From Dulcicalothrix desertica PCC 7102 (GTDB taxonomy: Bacteria > Cyanobacteriota > Cyanobacteriia > Cyanobacteriales > Nostocaceae), in the NCBI RefSeq assembly GCF_003991905.1, contig NZ_RSCL01000016.1:62001-126000 (forward strand): a DNA stretch of 64,000 bases. Reading direction: 5' to 3'. Of the stretch, positions 35,526 through 44,385 are shown in pieces. Both the position numbers and the translations under genes were made by a program. Numbering within the stretch: the first letter of the stretch is position 1; each line of letters starts with the position of its first letter. The notes under the pieces were generated by a model. The model worked only from the letters and a program-made list of their open reading frames with translations. It was not told where the DNA came from and searched no databases.

Positions 35526-36248
35526 ATGTTAGTACGTAGACCGAAAAGAAAACCAGGGAAATTAGTTCTTTACTCAAGACCGCAGCAGTACATGCAAGTT
35601 AAAGCGGCAATTGTCGCTATTGCAGTGACTGGGATGACAGCAGTAACAGTACCAGCGTTTGCACTCGTTCAACCAGCATTCGCACGCGAAGCTATTTTAC
35701 TTGTGCAGCGTTCTTTACAAAACGGTAATTCTAAACCAGAAACAAAACTTGATGTCTTGCTGCGCGAGTTGGCAAACCTAGAAGTTGAAAAGGCTACGTT
35801 AGATGTTAAACATACTTCTAGCAACGAAGCTATCGAAGAAATTGATGCGTCTATAAAAGCTCTACGAAACCGTATAGATGAAATTCTGCCAAAAAGCAAT
35901 GCTGCTATAAGCAATATAGTTACAGAAGCGCTTGTTTCTAAGATTGCTGCATTGGAAATTGAAAATTCCTTGCTCGAAGCATATCATACTCCGTATGCTG
36001 AAGTTGTAGTGTCTACAGAAAATCAGATTCGTAGACTATGGCGCCGAGTTGCTTCGATCACACCACAAAACCCCAAAGATGTAATCAACCCAGTTGTTAG
36101 TGCTATTCTTGATACCGAAGTTGCCAACCTGAAAGCAAGACGCGCTTCGCTGGCAACTAGATATACACCCGATGATATCGGAGACTTATTGACAATAGAT
36201 TTGCAGTTGGGCAGTTTGGCACAAAGGCAGGCATTTTATAATTCGTAG
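35526..36248 (+). CDS. Exported protein with three internal repeats
   Basis: 240 residues, not recognised. Residues 24-53 (VKAAIVAIAVTGMTAVTVPA) look like a signal peptide or anchor after a basic N-terminus. The mature part holds three roughly 43-residue units, each a coiled-coil with a His/Tyr-Thr core: LANLEVEKATLDVKHTSSNE, IAALEIENSLLEAYHTPYAE and VANLKARRASLATRYTPDDI. The pattern recalls coiled-coil stretches of polysaccharide chain-length regulators (HTP...Q..L), but no membrane or kinase part is present. It may be a periplasmic or wall-facing helical protein. Confidence 0.65.
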   Translation: MLVRRPKRKPGKLVLYSRPQQYMQVKAAIVAIAVTGMTAVTVPAFALVQPAFAREAILLVQRSLQNGNSKPETKLDVLLRELANLEVEKATLDVKHTSSNEAIEEIDASIKALRNRIDEILPKSNAAISNIVTEALVSKIAALEIENSLLEAYHTPYAEVVVSTENQIRRLWRRVASITPQNPKDVINPVVSAILDTEVANLKARRASLATRYTPDDIGDLLTIDLQLGSLAQRQAFYNS

Positions 36249-36662
36249 GGGCGCCAACCGCTAGGTAAGACATGTATTCTCTCAAAAGCAAAAACTATGT
36301 AATGATTGTCTTAACCTTACTTCATAAAGCTTAATGTTTTGTTACATTATTTTATATGGTAACTTGCCATAAGCTTTTTGTAGCTGCTTTGGCGCGCTTT
36401 AGTTTGTCTGGAATGCTCCAGCAGACCCTAATCTGTGATGGAAACTTGAGATTTTTGTCACATGTAACTGTGACTGAATACTTAAATTTTTAGAAAGAAA
36501 GCCGCTGGAAAGGATTTTTGGGAGGAAGTTATTATAAGAATGTAAATTTTTTTTACATATATACACTCTTTGAGTAAATATATGCGCCCAGTTCTCGAAA
36601 TCTCAGGGTTGGGATTTAGCCAGCACTAGATAGATTCCGTTCTCATACATCAGGTTCAAGCC
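36249..36662. other. Intergenic region with no gene
   Basis: 414 bp of AT-rich sequence between two plus-strand genes, where the GGCGCC-free region begins (last hexamer near 36250). I see no RNA gene or strong promoter pattern. Confidence 0.5.
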
Positions 36663-37142
36663 ATGCAAATATTAGATGTAAGCCAGTTAGTAGAGCTGTA
36701 CGCTAGGGGAGAGAGGAATTTTCCTGGTATTTCCCTAGTGAATGCAAATTTAATAGAAGCTCAATTAGCCGAAATAAGTTTGCCTGGAGCTTGTTTGAGC
36801 GGTTCTAACCTCTCTGCTGCCAATTTGTATCGGATTAATTGGGTAGAAGCAGATTTGACGAAGGCAATTTTGTGGCGCTCTGTTTTACAAAATGCTTATG
36901 GCGTGAAAGTAAATTTAAGTCAGGCTATCTTAATTAAGGCAAATCTCAACGGTGCGGATTTGCATGGAGCGAATCTGACAAAAGCGGATTTGCGGTTAGC
37001 CGATTTACGCAATACCGATTTAAGCGGGGCAAATTTAAGTGGTGCGGATTTGCGTTATGCCAATCTCAGTAATGCAAATCTCGTTGGTGCGGACTTATCA
37101 AATTGCAATTTGACGGGTACCAATCTCAACCAAAAAGTATAG
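36663..37142 (+). CDS. Pentapeptide repeat protein
   Basis: 159 residues, of which about 25-155 are pentapeptide repeats A(N/D)LxX, such as ANLNGADLHGANLTKADLRL and NTDLSGANLSGADLRYANLS. Such proteins fold into a right-handed square beta-helix. Cyanobacteria have many; most have no known function. It lies 98 bp upstream of the histidine kinase gene in the same direction and may be part of the same unit. No signal peptide is present. Confidence 0.88.
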   Translation: MQILDVSQLVELYARGERNFPGISLVNANLIEAQLAEISLPGACLSGSNLSAANLYRINWVEADLTKAILWRSVLQNAYGVKVNLSQAILIKANLNGADLHGANLTKADLRLADLRNTDLSGANLSGADLRYANLSNANLVGADLSNCNLTGTNLNQKV

Positions 37143-37240
37143 AAAATCAAAATATCGCGTTGGTGATGGCATTTTAGAACAAATTCTGATGCTCTAACAG
37201 CCCAATTACTTGCATTTCTAGGGGTGGCAAATCGATCTGG

Positions 37241-39193
37241 ATGAATATCTCAAAATCTTTATTGGAGGGATTGCGTTCGGCAAAGCCCCATTTACGTCCT
37301 CAAATTTACTTCAAAGCTTCCTTGACAGCCCTTTCCCATGCAATGGAAGACGGCTTATTGTTTGCGAAGGGTAGTGCTTTAGTAATTGCTTGTTTCCAAC
37401 AAGAACGATTTTACCAACAGGAAAAACGCCGCTATGAAAAAATTGCCCAGAATCTAGACCAAGTTTACGTCATAGCAGTTGGGGAAAAAAATGTTGCGAA
37501 ATCTGATAGCCCTTATATAACAATACCCTTGAGTGCGAATGATTCTTTCGGGCAGGAATGGCATTTAGTTATAATTAGTCCACTCTACACAGCTTGTTTG
37601 GTAGCCCTTGAACATGCTTCACCAGTCAACGCTTCAAATTTAGATAGTTTGCGCCAATTTAAGGGTATTTGGAGCTTTGAGCGCGATGTAAGTATCAGCG
37701 CTGCACAATTATTACTGGATCGGATTTTAGTTTACCGACCAGAATTAGCGGCAAAAATTCAACGGGCAAAACAACAGTTTTTAAATCCCAAAGAATTGAG
37801 TCGTAAGTCCCGTGCAACCCCAAGAGCCACAGAAATAGAGCGCCTATTTGCAGAACGTTTGGTAAATTATTTACAGGCGAGTCAATTCAAGCAGATTCGA
37901 GCTTACCGTACTATTATGCAGGCGGAGCGGCGCGAAAGATTAATCAATTTGATTACTAATGTCATCCGCAGTTCCTTGAACCCCCAGGAGGTATTAACGA
38001 CAACCGTAGAGAAATTGGGGCAAAATTTTCCCCACTGTCGTTGTTTAATTTATCGTCTCGATTCCCAAGGACAAAGTATGGCAATCGAATACGAATTCCT
38101 TGCCAGTGGATTGGTATCGATGCGGGGACAAGCTTGGTGTTTAGCGGATTTTCCTCTATTTCAAGGATTACTATCTCAAGATAAAGCAGTTGCTATCGCT
38201 GATATTCATTGGGACTCAGGGTTACAAACCCATCCGCATTTAATCGCGAAGTTAGAAAGTTTTGCGATTCGTTCTTGCTTGCTGGTACCAATTTGTGATA
38301 AAGAAAAAAAATTGGGCATATTGGAGTTGCATAATTGTGGTACAGAAGGTTATTTGTGGAAGGAAGACGATATTGCATTAGTCAGAGCTATCGCCACTCA
38401 GGTTGGTGTGGCATTAATACAAGCTCAAGCCTATAGTAATTTGGAGAATTTCAACCATAAATTAATAGCTTTAGAGCGTAGCCAAAGAAATCTCATTGCA
38501 ATTGTCGGTCACGAATTGCGAACACCATTATCGACAATTCAAGTATGTTTGGAAAGTTTAGCAACAGAACCTGAGATGGCGATGGAATTTCGGCAAATCA
38601 TGTTGGAGACTGCCCTTACAGATTCGGAACGTCTACGGCAATTAGTGCATAATTTTCTAAATCTTTCCCGTTTTGAGGCAGGTTTAATAGCTGCCCATCT
38701 AGAGGCTATTTCTTTTACCGAAATTTTAGATTTAGCCATTGCAAAAATTAAGTCGAATCAATCATTGGTAAATTTGCCTGAAATTGAGGTAGAAATCAAC
38801 CATATTTTGCCATCAATTTATACTGATGGCGAATTGCTCATGCAGCTTTTAATCCAACTTTTAGACAATGCTTGTAAGTTTACTCAAGAAAACGGGAAAG
38901 TTCGCATTCGTACCCGCATTAATAACCTCCAAAATCAATTTGCTCCTATCCCAAAAATGCTAGAAGTTATAATTGCAGATACCGGAAGAGGTATTGAAAA
39001 TAATAAGCTAGAAGCTATATTCGAGCGTTTTTACCAAGAAGAAGGATTTTTACAGCGTACAGTCGGTGGTACTGGCTTAGGTTTAGTGATTTGTCGTCAA
39101 ATAGTGGCTTTACTCGGAGGAGAAATTTGGGCCACTTCCAATGGTAAAAATCAAGGTAGCGAATTTCATTTTACAGTAATGCTTGCTAATTAG
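37241..39193 (+). CDS. Sensor histidine kinase with DICT and GAF domains
   Basis: 650 residues. Residues about 10-160 match the DICT sensory domain (SLTALSHAMEDGLLFAKGSA; VIISPLYTACLVALE). A GAF domain covers about 235-400 (CRCLIYRLDSQGQSMAIEYE; ILELHNCGTEGYLW). The HisKA H-box is IVGHELRTPLSTIQ near residue 425. The HATPase core has LLDNACKFTQENGKV, VIIADTGRGIENNKLEAIFE and GGTGLGLVICRQIVALLGGE. There are no membrane spans, so it is cytoplasmic. No response regulator is adjacent. DICT-type kinases in cyanobacteria often pair with GGDEF or light-related signalling. Confidence 0.92.
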   Translation: MNISKSLLEGLRSAKPHLRPQIYFKASLTALSHAMEDGLLFAKGSALVIACFQQERFYQQEKRRYEKIAQNLDQVYVIAVGEKNVAKSDSPYITIPLSANDSFGQEWHLVIISPLYTACLVALEHASPVNASNLDSLRQFKGIWSFERDVSISAAQLLLDRILVYRPELAAKIQRAKQQFLNPKELSRKSRATPRATEIERLFAERLVNYLQASQFKQIRAYRTIMQAERRERLINLITNVIRSSLNPQEVLTTTVEKLGQNFPHCRCLIYRLDSQGQSMAIEYEFLASGLVSMRGQAWCLADFPLFQGLLSQDKAVAIADIHWDSGLQTHPHLIAKLESFAIRSCLLVPICDKEKKLGILELHNCGTEGYLWKEDDIALVRAIATQVGVALIQAQAYSNLENFNHKLIALERSQRNLIAIVGHELRTPLSTIQVCLESLATEPEMAMEFRQIMLETALTDSERLRQLVHNFLNLSRFEAGLIAAHLEAISFTEILDLAIAKIKSNQSLVNLPEIEVEINHILPSIYTDGELLMQLLIQLLDNACKFTQENGKVRIRTRINNLQNQFAPIPKMLEVIIADTGRGIENNKLEAIFERFYQEEGFLQRTVGGTGLGLVICRQIVALLGGEIWATSNGKNQGSEFHFTVMLAN

Positions 39194-39318
39194 CGTACTC
39201 CGGAGCGTGGTGACCGTACCAAGACGTGCATATAATATTGGCGCCATCGTTGCTACTGAACCAACCGCATGTATAATTTGATGGTAAATAAAATTCTTTG
39301 TATGTGGCTATACACAAA

Positions 39319-41856
39319 ATGAGTCGAAAAAGACTCAATGTAACAATATTTATATTGCTACTCATTTTTACTGCTGTTATTGTCTCACTACTTTATCCTC
39401 GACAACAGCAGACAGTTCAACGTGAAAGTAATTATGCTATTCACACGCGGCAAGATTTTAACCAACCGAGTTTTTACCCTATTACTCCAAATACATCTAA
39501 TAAACTATACCGACCGACAGGCGCCTGGGTAGGAAGATTGATTTTGCCTACATCACAGGAAGATAATACAGATTGGGTGTTAATGGAAGTTGAACATGCA
39601 CCACAAAAAGCACAAAATTTAATTGGAAAGATTGTGCGGTTGGAATGGAAAAATGATAAAGATGTTCTTTCTTATGTACAAGCTGTAACGCGAGATGTAA
39701 ATTTCACACCTGATACTATTAAAAGCCAAAAACAAGGCAATATCCACCCGTTTCGTTTAAATGGTGTGAAGAGTGTCTCTGTATTACGTTCTCTAGCAGG
39801 CGCCCGTCCTCAAGATGATGTTATTGTTACTTTGGATGATGCGACGGTTGTTACTGAAGGTGTAGGAAGAGTAACTTTACAAATAGCGCGTGAGCCTGTT
39901 TTAACAACTGGTAGATTTTACGGTTTAGTCAAAATCATTGAGCCAACATCAAAATCTGATTCTCTATATAAAGTAGTACATTATAACCCAGCATCAGGAA
40001 ACTTTGATGGAATAGAAGGCGCCATTCGTATTCCCAAACAAGTTATAGACACACGTAATATACCTAGTTCCACACCATTACTAATTGAGAAATCAACAGC
40101 AGGTGAACAGGGATGGTATATTTACGGTGCTAGAGATAATAAAGGTATATTTACTGTCCAAGCACTGGCGCCACGCAGTTTATTCCAAATTGAGCCGAAT
40201 CAATTAATTACCAATGAAAATAGAGCGCTACGATATCTCAAAACTCAACATTGGCGAAACACACCAGCACAAAAAGGTAAAAGTGACACAGTACTTTTAA
40301 ATTTTGATGTATTAAAATCAACTTCCAGCCTTCCGTACCAAGGCGGTTTAGTTGGATTCCAAAACTCTCCCGCTCTTCTCGCTTCCCCTGCTCCCTCTAA
40401 TTCTTCACAAGGAGGGTTAGGAAGATATCAATGGCAAGAAAACGACAAAGCTATTCTTCTACATTTATTTGGTGGTATTGGTGGACGTAAAAAAGAAGCA
40501 CTTGGTTTTCCTGCTACCATTACCGGACACTTTTCCTTTGGAATAGCACGAGTTATACGTGATAGTTTCACATCAGAATTACGGTTCGATATTAAATATC
40601 ATCAAATATATGCCCACAACTCTGATGGAATTATTGCCGGAATTCATACATGGGCAGATTATATGGGCAATTTACAACGTGGTTGGATGTATACTCGCCC
40701 AGTTTCAGATATTTTGATTAAATTCGACCCCGTTACAACAGATTACGACTTTGATGGCATAAAAATATCACCATTAAACGAATTGCAGCGACAATTACAA
40801 ATAATGATGGCACGTTACCGTGTTGGTGATGGTACTGGAGGCGCCACAGTATCTCCAGCAACTTCGTGCGGACAAGACTCTGCCCAAGCACTTTATGCAA
40901 CAATTACTACAATTAAAAACCAAGTTGCCACCGCACCCCAAATTCAACAATGGTTAGACGCGCATCCAAACGACCCTCAAACTTTACGGTTTCGTCAATT
41001 AATATTACTTGGCACCGAACTCGAAAAACAATTGGCGCCATTAGGTATAGTGCGTGCAGATTGGCGAAGCAGTACTAGTATACTTGCTGGTACTGGGGCT
41101 GGTGATAATCAGCTATTTAGAGATGGTAGTATCTGGGCAGGTTTAACGAGTTGGCGGACAATGATGCCTCGACAAGTACACGATGACCTTGCTCTGCTAT
41201 TTTTAAAGCATGGCGCCAGTTTACAAGTATTACGAACCAATCAAATAGGTGGATGGCAAGCTGATATTGCACCATTGGCGCCGACAGTATTATTCGGGCA
41301 GATAAAAATACCTTATACAGAAATATCTCCACTAGGAATTTTACTCAATCGTGTATTAGCATCTTTAAAAATTCCAACACAACAAGATTGGTTAGTTTTA
41401 GGTATAACACTGTTATTTTATACTATTATTGCTCTTCCTATAGGACTTAAATCAGGGTTTTTACAACTACAAATCTGGTCAGCTAACTATATAGATAAGT
41501 TTCTATTAATACTACGGTGTTTATTCCTTCCTGCTATATCAGAAGAATTATTCTTTCGTGTCTTACTACTTCCTCACCCTATTGAAATTACAAATTGGTT
41601 CACTTGGGCAATGTGGGCATTACTGAGCTTAATATTATTTATTATTTATCACCCAATTAATGCCAGTACCTTTTTTAAGCAAGCCAATGAGACATTTTTT
41701 AATCGTATATTTTTATGTTTAGCCACATTACTAGGAATTGCTTGTACAATTGCGTATGTGCTTACAGGCTCGTTATTTGTTATAGTAATGATTCACTGGA
41801 TTGTAGTTGTAGTTTGGTTAATGGCTTTTGCTGGAATGAAAAAGCTAAACAGTTAG
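39319..41856 (+). CDS. Large membrane protein with C-terminal CPBP (CAAX protease-like) domain
   Basis: 845 residues. One N-terminal membrane span (VTIFILLLIFTAVIVSLLY) is followed by about 600 exported residues of unknown fold with a Ser/Pro-rich segment (residues about 350-370, encoded by CTCCC-type repeats). The last 170 residues hold several spans and the CPBP signature ISEELFFRVLLLP (EExxxR) near 740, followed by a Trp/His motif FVIVMIHWIVVVVWL. CPBP proteases cleave prenylated or other membrane proteins, or process peptides. It is convergent with the ATP-grasp gene, overlapping it by 4 bp. The start is ATG at 39319; an upstream TTG opens the same frame. Confidence 0.78.
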   Translation: MSRKRLNVTIFILLLIFTAVIVSLLYPRQQQTVQRESNYAIHTRQDFNQPSFYPITPNTSNKLYRPTGAWVGRLILPTSQEDNTDWVLMEVEHAPQKAQNLIGKIVRLEWKNDKDVLSYVQAVTRDVNFTPDTIKSQKQGNIHPFRLNGVKSVSVLRSLAGARPQDDVIVTLDDATVVTEGVGRVTLQIAREPVLTTGRFYGLVKIIEPTSKSDSLYKVVHYNPASGNFDGIEGAIRIPKQVIDTRNIPSSTPLLIEKSTAGEQGWYIYGARDNKGIFTVQALAPRSLFQIEPNQLITNENRALRYLKTQHWRNTPAQKGKSDTVLLNFDVLKSTSSLPYQGGLVGFQNSPALLASPAPSNSSQGGLGRYQWQENDKAILLHLFGGIGGRKKEALGFPATITGHFSFGIARVIRDSFTSELRFDIKYHQIYAHNSDGIIAGIHTWADYMGNLQRGWMYTRPVSDILIKFDPVTTDYDFDGIKISPLNELQRQLQIMMARYRVGDGTGGATVSPATSCGQDSAQALYATITTIKNQVATAPQIQQWLDAHPNDPQTLRFRQLILLGTELEKQLAPLGIVRADWRSSTSILAGTGAGDNQLFRDGSIWAGLTSWRTMMPRQVHDDLALLFLKHGASLQVLRTNQIGGWQADIAPLAPTVLFGQIKIPYTEISPLGILLNRVLASLKIPTQQDWLVLGITLLFYTIIALPIGLKSGFLQLQIWSANYIDKFLLILRCLFLPAISEELFFRVLLLPHPIEITNWFTWAMWALLSLILFIIYHPINASTFFKQANETFFNRIFLCLATLLGIACTIAYVLTGSLFVIVMIHWIVVVVWLMAFAGMKKLNS

Positions 41857-42752
41857 GACATTAATAATTGTACTAGTTGCTGAGTAATTGGAAAACCAGT
41901 TTGCTGTTCAAAATATATAAACATGGGACTGGGGTTTGCTTCTAAAAAGACGTATTCTCCTGTCAGCGCCAATCTCCAATCAATTGCCGTCCATTCCAGG
42001 TATAACGAAGAAGCAATTTCTCGACACTTTTCCTGTAATTCCAAAGGTAACTCCACTGGTATTAATTCAGCATTTTCATCTTCGCGAAAATCTAGTGATT
42101 TACTACGAATCTCAGCAGTGTATACAGAATTACCAATTACATAACTACGAATGTTAGTACCGGGTATATATTCTTGCAAAGTCACAGGAGATATACTCAA
42201 AGCTAAATCTAACCGTTTGGGTTCGAGTAATGATTCTGTTAATGTTCGAGTATGGGCGCCACCATAAACTGGTTTAAAAATTGCATTTTGATGTGATGCG
42301 GCAAATTGTGTAACTTGTTCTGGGTCATTCGTAACTAAAGTTTCTGGAATTTTTACGCCTAGTTGTTGAACAGTATATAGTTGTAGAGGCTTTTCTTTGT
42401 GAAATTGATAAGCTTCCCAAGAGTTTACCCAGCGCGCGCGAGTAGCTTTCATGAAAGTTCGTAACAAGCTCATCGAATCATTAAATGCAATAGTTGAGGT
42501 ATGGGATTCAACCAAAGGAACATTCACACTAGAAAAATTACGCCAATAAACACTGTGAATATCTGATATATTAAACTGATACTGCTCAGACTTGAAAGTG
42601 CCTAACTGTGTATTAGGCGCCCAAGACAAACGTAGCTGAGTAGGAAATAAATTACTATCTAAATAATCAACAATTGCTCCTGCTTTTGTAAGCGCATTCT
42701 CAATATGCACAGCATGAGCATCTGAGGAATTACCCAAAATCAAAATATTCAT
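41853..42752 (-). CDS. ATP-grasp ligase, probable graspetide (omega-ester peptide) synthetase
   Basis: 299 residues. The N-terminal NILILGNSSDAHAVHIENAL and YLDSNLFPTQLRLSW pre-ATP-grasp segment, the lysine-containing FKPVYGGAHTRTLTE, TLQEYIPGTNIRSYVIG and the metal-binding tail TAIDWRLALTGEYVFLEANP followed by SPMFIYFEQQTGFPIT are typical of RimK-like ATP-grasp enzymes that join side chains of ribosomal peptides. The gene next to it encodes a repeat peptide rich in Thr and Glu, the substrates for ester links. Both are on the minus strand with the precursor first. A generic RimK-like ligase is the alternative, but the neighbour makes the graspetide call strong. Confidence 0.85.
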   Translation of the reverse strand: MNILILGNSSDAHAVHIENALTKAGAIVDYLDSNLFPTQLRLSWAPNTQLGTFKSEQYQFNISDIHSVYWRNFSSVNVPLVESHTSTIAFNDSMSLLRTFMKATRARWVNSWEAYQFHKEKPLQLYTVQQLGVKIPETLVTNDPEQVTQFAASHQNAIFKPVYGGAHTRTLTESLLEPKRLDLALSISPVTLQEYIPGTNIRSYVIGNSVYTAEIRSKSLDFREDENAELIPVELPLELQEKCREIASSLYLEWTAIDWRLALTGEYVFLEANPSPMFIYFEQQTGFPITQQLVQLLMS

Positions 42753-42787
42753 TATAAATCAATCCTTTGTATAAATAATAAGCTCAA

Positions 42788-42853
42788 AGAAACCGGGCTT
42801 CTTTACGAAGATTTTGCTATAAAACGCTAATTTATCATAGAAGCCCGGTTTCT
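42788..42853. promoter_or_regulatory. Perfect inverted repeat between precursor and ligase genes
   Basis: Arms AGAAACCGGGCTTCT (42788-42802) and AGAAGCCCGGTTTCT (42839-42853), 36-nt loop, in the 141-bp gap between the two genes. In the shared transcript it would form a strong hairpin, which could set a high precursor-to-enzyme ratio. The arms belong to a dispersed AGAAACC-type repeat (also near 33513 and 43479). Confidence 0.6.
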
Positions 42854-42893
42854 GTTCGAGTCGCAAACCCTATATAACCGCGAATCTAAATTT

Positions 42894-43295
42894 TTATTTA
42901 CGACGAATAATTGAACCTCCTTCCTCACCTACAGCTTGGGTAGTTACCCTACCTCCACCTTCTTCACCTACTGCGTAAGTAGTAACTCTGGTTCCACCTT
43001 CTTCACCCAAAGCTCTAGTGGTTACCCTACCTCCACCTTCTTCACCTACAGCATAGGTAGTTAAAATATTTCCACCTTCTTCACCTACTGCGTAAGTAGT
43101 GACTTTGGTTCCACCTTCTTCACCTAATGCTCTAGTACTTACTTTACTTCCACCTTCTTCACCTACTGCTTGTGTAGATACTGCATCATTAGAAGCTAAA
43201 GTCTTATCAACTTCTTTCGTATCAGCATATTGAACATGCACAATCATGCTTTCAAGCTTGTGCAGTTCCATTTGGAATGGATGAACGTAATCCAT
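42894..43295 (-). CDS. Graspetide precursor with seven tandem core repeats
   Basis: 133 residues. Residues 1-39 look like a leader (MDYVHPFQMELHKLESMIVH, ending SNDAV). From residue 40 come seven 13-residue units starting at 40, 53, 66, 79, 92, 105 and 118, each [S/T]-T-x-A-[V/L]-G-E-E-G-G-x-x-[V/L/I]. Every unit gives two hydroxyl donors (TT or ST) followed by two Glu carboxylates, the layout seen in plesiocin-type graspetides, where an ATP-grasp enzyme forms two esters per unit. The C-terminus is basic (IIRRK). An RBS-like AGGAG (on the minus strand, about 7 bp before the ATG) precedes it. It is not homologous to any housekeeping protein I know. Confidence 0.85.
   Translation of the reverse strand: MDYVHPFQMELHKLESMIVHVQYADTKEVDKTLASNDAVSTQAVGEEGGSKVSTRALGEEGGTKVTTYAVGEEGGNILTTYAVGEEGGGRVTTRALGEEGGTRVTTYAVGEEGGGRVTTQAVGEEGGSIIRRK
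42906..43178 (-). repeat. Seven 39-bp in-frame tandem repeats
   Basis: 273 bp made of 7 x 39 bp units in the graspetide precursor. The DNA units alternate between two near-identical types (YAVGEEGG and RALGEEGG), suggesting recent unequal crossing over or gene conversion. Confidence 0.85.
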
Positions 43296-43478
43296 ATATG
43301 ACTCCTAAGATAAAATCTTTTTAACAACAGTAAATCAATTGAAATTTGACACAGCGGTAAAGGTTGCTGCATCCTCACACAGCAAGAAAGTTTCAGTACG
43401 TAAGTTTTTATTATCTATGGCGTGCGCTGCACAGCACTTTATATGTTTTTTATATACACAGCGAAATATCCTGATTTC

Positions 43479-43493
43479 AGAAACCAGGTTTCT
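43479..43493. repeat. AGAAACCAGGTTTCT palindrome
   Basis: Dispersed repeat related to the arms at 42788 and to AGAAACCGGGTTTCT near 33513. Another AAACCAGGTTTCT copy is at about 43547-43560, overlapping the 3' end of the TetR gene. Confidence 0.55.
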
Positions 43494-43558
43494 TAGTTGG
43501 AATCTTCTAATAAAAATAAAGATTTGTCTGCGACAATGAATGCTTATAAACCAGGTTT

Positions 43559-44206
43559 CTATTGCTTCACACCAGCTAAGGTAAATGCAATTACTTCTTG
43601 AATATGCTGTTCTAACATTGCTTTACTCAACAGGCGCCTACCTTGAGGATGTTGCTGTATATTTCCGGCGCCTATAAAGTAAAATAGGCAAGTTCCCATA
43701 ATGTTAATAGCTGCTTGGAATGAATCGAGTTGCCGAAAGGCGCCACTTGCAACACCTCGGTCTAAAATAGCCATCAAAGTTTTATCTATATTCAGAGAGC
43801 TACTACGCTTGTAGTATTTTCCCTGATTTTGCACTGCCTCATGAAACATTATTGTTGGCAGCTTAGGATTTTGCGACACACACTCAAGTAATGCACTCAA
43901 AAATTTTTCTAAAGCGACTTCTGGCGCCAAATGCTCTAGCGAAAAATCTAATTGTTGAATAACATGTAATAAATTCGCGTGCGAACGTTCCAAAACAGCT
44001 TGATATAACCCTTCTTTATCTTTAAAATAGTAGTAAATCATCGATTTTGCCACACCAGTCTTTGCTGCAATAGCTTCCGTCCTAGCAGCAGTCAAACCAT
44101 GAATAGCAAACTCCTCTTCTGCTGCGGACAAAATTACAGCTTGAGTAGCTTCTGCATCTCGAACTTGCTTCGTATTTGATTTATCTGGTTTCGCTGCACG
44201 TGGCAC
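43559..44206 (-). CDS. TetR-family repressor
   Basis: 215 residues from the GTG at 44206. The helix-turn-helix reads HGLTAARTEAIAAKTGVAKS and continues MIYYYFKDKEGLYQAVLE, the TetR signature. The ligand domain (about 90-215) is alpha-helical, with FLSALLECVSQNPKLPTIMF and FQAAINIMGTCLFYFIG. An upstream ATG at 44278 lies inside a GGGGG-type repeat and would add an unnatural 24-residue lead, so I prefer the GTG. It is divergent from the FAD monooxygenase with a perfect inverted repeat between them, the usual arrangement for a repressor and its target. Confidence 0.85.
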   Translation of the reverse strand: MPRAAKPDKSNTKQVRDAEATQAVILSAAEEEFAIHGLTAARTEAIAAKTGVAKSMIYYYFKDKEGLYQAVLERSHANLLHVIQQLDFSLEHLAPEVALEKFLSALLECVSQNPKLPTIMFHEAVQNQGKYYKRSSSLNIDKTLMAILDRGVASGAFRQLDSFQAAINIMGTCLFYFIGAGNIQQHPQGRRLLSKAMLEQHIQEVIAFTLAGVKQ

Positions 44207-44343
44207 AATTTTATAAAAATCAACAAACTTGTCAGTCAGTATAACCTTTTTACGCTCCTCCAGTTCCCCCCTTATCAAGGGGGGTTAGGGGGGATCAAAA
44301 TATTGACAAATTTGCCAAAAACTTGCTTTGATAAATAATAACA

Positions 44344-44363
44344 AACTGACAGGTCAGTCAGTT
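44344..44363. promoter_or_regulatory. TetR operator candidate
   Basis: AACTGAC (44344-44350), six bases, GTCAGTT (44357-44363): perfect 7-bp arms, 22 bp upstream of the monooxygenase ATG and in the intergenic gap to the TetR gene. Another GTCAGTCAG-like half site lies near 44237. Confidence 0.6.
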
Positions 44364-44385
44364 AGTCGTTAGAAAACCTTATATT

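Noticed and set aside
42906-43178. CRISPR array
   Set aside because: The regular 39-bp units are coding repeats in frame with a leader, not spacers between identical repeats; no cas genes are nearby.
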